NCBI GenBank assembly: GCA_965219235.1
Contig: OZ244721.1
Coordinates: 186,001 to 250,000, forward strand
Length of the DNA stretch: 64,000 nt
Reading direction: 5' to 3'
DNA from: CBDHCC01 sp965219235
GTDB lineage: Bacteria; Pseudomonadota; Alphaproteobacteria; Sphingomonadales; Sphingomonadaceae
A model generated the notes under the pieces. It saw only the letters and a program-made list of their open reading frames with translations. It was not told where the DNA came from and searched no databases. Each line of letters starts with the position of its first letter. The stretch's first letter is position 1. The position numbers and the translations under genes were made by a program. Shown piece by piece: positions 61,499 through 64,000 of this stretch.

Positions 61499-61808
61499 AT
61501 AGGAGGTGCAGAGGCTCGAAGCCGAGGATCGTCACCGCCAGGTCGTGCCAGTAAGGGTTCTCCTCCTCGACCCGCCGAAACTTCCAGGGCCGCTCCCACT
61601 TCTTGATCCGCTTCTCGCGCGCGATGGCGTGTTCCATTTCTTCGTGGCGCTCGAACCAGACGAGGCGCTTGACGGAGTGTCGAGCCGTGAAACCCGGAAC
61701 CTCCCCGGTGCGATGCTGATAAACGCGTTGCGGCAGATCAGACGTGACGCCCGTGTACAGCGTGCCCCGCTTCTGGCTGGCGAGAAGGTAGACGCAGGGC
61801 TGCTTCAT
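61467..61808 (-). CDS. GIY-YIG nuclease family protein
   Basis: The 113-residue UPF0213/GIY-YIG domain reads CVYLLASQKRGTLYTGVTSDLPQRVYQH (parts VYLLAS, LYTGVTSDL), then AIAREKRIKKWERPWK, with Tyr, Arg and the catalytic Glu in place. The final LHLLSAPGSPPARG is encoded by a GGGGATC repeat, so the original stop was lost or the gene ends in the repeat by design. Cellular role unknown; such proteins are widespread and often repeat-associated. Confidence 0.85.
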   Translation of the reverse strand: MKQPCVYLLASQKRGTLYTGVTSDLPQRVYQHRTGEVPGFTARHSVKRLVWFERHEEMEHAIAREKRIKKWERPWKFRRVEEENPYWHDLAVTILGFEPLHLLSAPGSPPARG

Positions 61809-61842
61809 ATGGCGTGAGTGGATAAAGTCGGGGTGTGTACGC

Positions 61843-62958
61843 TCAAACCTCCCCCACCACCTCCGCCAGCACCGCCAGGCAGTCCCGCGCCAGCTGCTTC
61901 GAGCGCGCCGGCGACCAGCCGCGCTCCGGATCGGGGCAGTCGTCGTTGTCCTTGAACGGCATCTCCAGCGTGATCGCCACGGCGCCGAAGCGCTGGGCGA
62001 GTTGGTTGGTGGACATGGTGAGGTTGCCCTTGCGCGGCGCGGTCAGCGGGTAGCCCTTGGCCGTCTGGAAGTCGGGCGTGCGCGCCGCCAGCGTCTCCCT
62101 GATCCGGTCGTACAAGGCTTGCCGGTCCGCGCGGTGGTCCTCGATGCCCTCGAAGCCCGCGAAGAAGGCGTGGGGGATCGCCTCGTCGCCGTGCACGTCC
62201 ATGGCGAGGTCGACGCCGCTCGCGTCCATCGCGTCCAGCACCGAGCGGACCTCCGGCGCGCGCTCCCAGGTCGGATCGACCCACTCGCGGTTGAGGTTAG
62301 CTCCGACCGCGTTCGTCCGCAGGTGGCCCATCGCGGTGCCGTCCGGGCACATGTTGGGCACGAGGTGGATGGTGGCCTCCCGCGCCAGCACGCGCGCGAC
62401 CGCGTCCTCCGGGTCGAGCAGGCGTTCGAGCGCGCCCTCCATCCACCATTCCGCCATCGGCTCGCCGGGATGCTGGCGGCCATAGAGCCAGACCTGCTTC
62501 GGCCCGTCGCCGATCCGCAGCCGGTCGATCGCGCGGTCCTGGATCGACCAGCCGAGCACGTCGTGCCGCGCGCCCGCCGACGCGGCCCAGGCGACCAGAT
62601 CGTCGTGCATCTCGCATGTGTAGGGCGCGTGATAGGCGAACCAGGCGGTGCCGGTTTCGAGCGTGTGGCGGATGGTGAGCCGGCCATCCTGATAGTCCGT
62701 CTCCGCCTGCCTCCAGTCCAGCCGGTCCTCGCTCACCCGCGCCCGGTAGCCCGGCCAGCCCATCGGATAGGCGGACTTGTCGAGGTTCTGGAGTGTCAAT
62801 GTGACGTCGGCGCCAGGCTCTCCCGTCACCCGGAAGTAGAACCACTGCGCGAACTCGCTGTGCGCGTCGGTGGGGATTTCAAGGGTGGCGGTGTCGCCGT
62901 CGGTGGCGACGACGCGGATGTTGCCGCCGTCGAAGGCGGAGCTGATGCGGATGGTCAT
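61843..62958 (-). CDS. M14 family zinc carboxypeptidase-like protein
   Basis: The 371-residue protein has an N-terminal beta-sandwich (SAFDGGNIRVVATDGDTATLEI to WFYFRVTGEPG) and an M14 domain as in the cytosolic carboxypeptidase group. Zinc ligands are in GRQHPGEPMAEWW (HxxE) and DVHGDEAIP; the catalytic Glu is in ITLEMPFK. NMCPDGTAMGHLRTNAVGANLNREW is typical. Substrate unknown; related bacterial proteins may cleave acidic or amidated peptide tails. Confidence 0.9.
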   Translation of the reverse strand: MTIRISSAFDGGNIRVVATDGDTATLEIPTDAHSEFAQWFYFRVTGEPGADVTLTLQNLDKSAYPMGWPGYRARVSEDRLDWRQAETDYQDGRLTIRHTLETGTAWFAYHAPYTCEMHDDLVAWAASAGARHDVLGWSIQDRAIDRLRIGDGPKQVWLYGRQHPGEPMAEWWMEGALERLLDPEDAVARVLAREATIHLVPNMCPDGTAMGHLRTNAVGANLNREWVDPTWERAPEVRSVLDAMDASGVDLAMDVHGDEAIPHAFFAGFEGIEDHRADRQALYDRIRETLAARTPDFQTAKGYPLTAPRKGNLTMSTNQLAQRFGAVAITLEMPFKDNDDCPDPERGWSPARSKQLARDCLAVLAEVVGEV

Positions 62959-63023
62959 GGCGGCGGGGTTTAGGAGGGGCGGGGGAGCCGGGGAAGGGGG
63001 ACAAGGGTCTCCGTCGTCATTTC

Positions 63024-63121
63024 GTCATCCCCGCGAAAGCGGGGATCCAGGGCGCGGACTTTCCGATGGCGACTTCGGTTCGACCGTTCGGTGCCTGGAT
63101 CCCCGCTTTCGCGGGGATGAC
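63024..63121. repeat. REPIN-like pair of GGGGATC palindromes
   Basis: GTCATCCCCGCGAAAGCGGG at 63024 and the inverse ending CGCGGGGATGAC at 63121, with about 41 nt between. It lies in the divergent gap between the M14 and galE genes. Confidence 0.85.
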
Positions 63122-63203
63122 GTGAAGTGGCCGGGTCACGGAACGCACGGCGCTGCCGCAATTCCAGTGCATCCTTAACCCCCACCCGCTACATCGCCGC
63201 CTT

Positions 63204-64000
63204 ATGACCAGACCCACCGTCCTCGTCACCGGCGGCGCCGGCTATATCGGCAGCCACGCCGTGCTCGCGCTGACCGACGCCGGTTGGCCCGTCGTCGTGC
63301 TCGACAACCTCTCCACCGGGTTCGACTGGGCGGTGGCGGCGGGCGTGCCGCTGGTGGTGGGCGAGGTCGGCGACAGCGCCGTGCTCGACCCGCTGATCGC
63401 CGAGCACGGGATCGGCGCGGCGATGCACTTCGCGGGCTCGATCGTCGTGCCCGAGTCGGTCGCCGATCCGCTCAAATACTACGCCAACAACACGGCCGCC
63501 TCGCGCACCCTGATCGAGGCGCTGGTGGCGGGCGGGGTCCGGCACATGGTGTTCTCGTCCACGGCGGCGACCTACGGCACGCCGCCGCATTCGCCCGTCG
63601 CGGAGGACGATCCGACGGTGCCGATCAACCCCTATGGCCGGTCCAAGCTGATGACCGAGTGGATGCTGGCCGACACCGCGGCCGCCCACGACTTCAACTA
63701 TTGCGCGCTGCGGTATTTCAACGTGGCCGGAGCGGACCCGATGGGGCGGAGCGGCCAGTCGACGGCGGGGGCGACCCACCTGATCAAGGTGGCGGTGGAG
63801 GCGGCGCTGGGGCGGCGCGAGGGCGTGGCGGTGTTCGGCACCGACTACGACACCGCCGACGGCACCGGCGTGCGCGACTACATACACGTCAGCGACCTGG
63901 CCGCCGCGCACGTTTTGGCGTTGGAGGCGCTGATGGCGGAACCGGGGGAGAGCCACACGCTCAATTGCGGCTATGGCCACGGGGCGAGCGTGCTGGAGGT
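63204..64000 (+). CDS. galE: UDP-glucose 4-epimerase (3' end beyond the window)
   Basis: 265 codons are visible, with no stop before the window ends. The extended short-chain dehydrogenase has the NAD motif VTGGAGYIGSH, AMHFAGSIVVPESV, SSTAATYG and the catalytic YGRSK, plus RYFNVAGADPMGRSGQ and GVRDYIHVSDLA, typical of GalE. It interconverts UDP-glucose and UDP-galactose for surface polysaccharides. Confidence 0.94.
   Translation, partial: MTRPTVLVTGGAGYIGSHAVLALTDAGWPVVVLDNLSTGFDWAVAAGVPLVVGEVGDSAVLDPLIAEHGIGAAMHFAGSIVVPESVADPLKYYANNTAASRTLIEALVAGGVRHMVFSSTAATYGTPPHSPVAEDDPTVPINPYGRSKLMTEWMLADTAAAHDFNYCALRYFNVAGADPMGRSGQSTAGATHLIKVAVEAALGRREGVAVFGTDYDTADGTGVRDYIHVSDLAAAHVLALEALMAEPGESHTLNCGYGHGASVLE

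Overview
The window is a piece of a high-GC alphaproteobacterial chromosome, most likely a sphingomonad (Sphingomonas or a close relative). The pointers are a class I PHA synthase with a phasin, a TonB-dependent receptor next to tryptophan-halogenase/SapC/cupin genes, a SUF operon of the order rrf2-sufB-sufC-sufD-sufS-sufT-sufA, and dense palindromic intergenic repeats. Genes are packed tightly, and many neighbours share 4-nt ATGA or GTGA overlaps. No rRNA, prophage, CRISPR array or classical IS element is visible.

Layout. 1-2.4 kb: PHA storage (phasin, phaC). 2.6-7.1 kb: an AlaC-type aminotransferase, a DUF559 nuclease-like gene in a repeat-flanked cassette fused to the end of purK, purE, an SPFH protein and a tiny Arc-like protein. 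7.2-12.9 kb: S1/P1 nuclease, a serine hydrolase with a divergent partner, a molybdopterin oxidoreductase with its membrane cytochrome b, DUF1499, and an internally deleted enoyl-CoA hydratase. 13.1-19.1 kb: a 5-oxoprolinase-type hydantoinase followed by DUF969, DUF979 and a frameshifted DUF2891, probably a pyroglutamate or related amide uptake and opening operon. 19.2-33.9 kb: a DUF885 peptidase, a LacI regulator and a long leftward gene train (DUF6445, beta-helix protein, GH16, TonB receptor, halogenase, SapC, cupin/JmjC, halogenase). This looks like a glucan-utilisation locus carrying an uncharacterised protein-modification-like module. 34-45.7 kb: two tRNA-Glu genes, recJ, gloA/gloB, acyl-CoA ligase, gamma-glutamyltransferase, a small AT-richer patch, and pyrD. 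45.9-52.5 kb: the SUF iron-sulfur operon, interrupted between sufB and sufC by a foreign-looking small gene, a broken sufC copy and a second DUF559 cassette; sufC itself carries an in-frame palindromic insertion. 52.6-64 kb: a subtilisin-like autotransporter lipoprotein, lysine and arginine genes (dapD, argH, LptM-like lipoprotein, lysA), siroheme synthase, gpmA, a GIY-YIG gene, an M14 carboxypeptidase and the start of galE.

The most unusual signal is the interplay of palindromic repeats with coding DNA. Two DUF559 genes sit inside inverted repeat pairs whose arms also encode protein ends: the DUF559 C-termini and the C-terminus of purK. A GIY-YIG gene ends inside a third repeat, a fourth lies in frame inside sufC, and a fifth supplies the likely ribosome-binding site of sufD. 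Together this suggests a repeat family that tolerates or exploits translation, possibly moved by small nucleases. That last step is inference. The second candidate is the halogenase/SapC/cupin/DUF6445 set tied to a TonB receptor and glycan enzymes. All identities come from reading the sequence; no database search was run.
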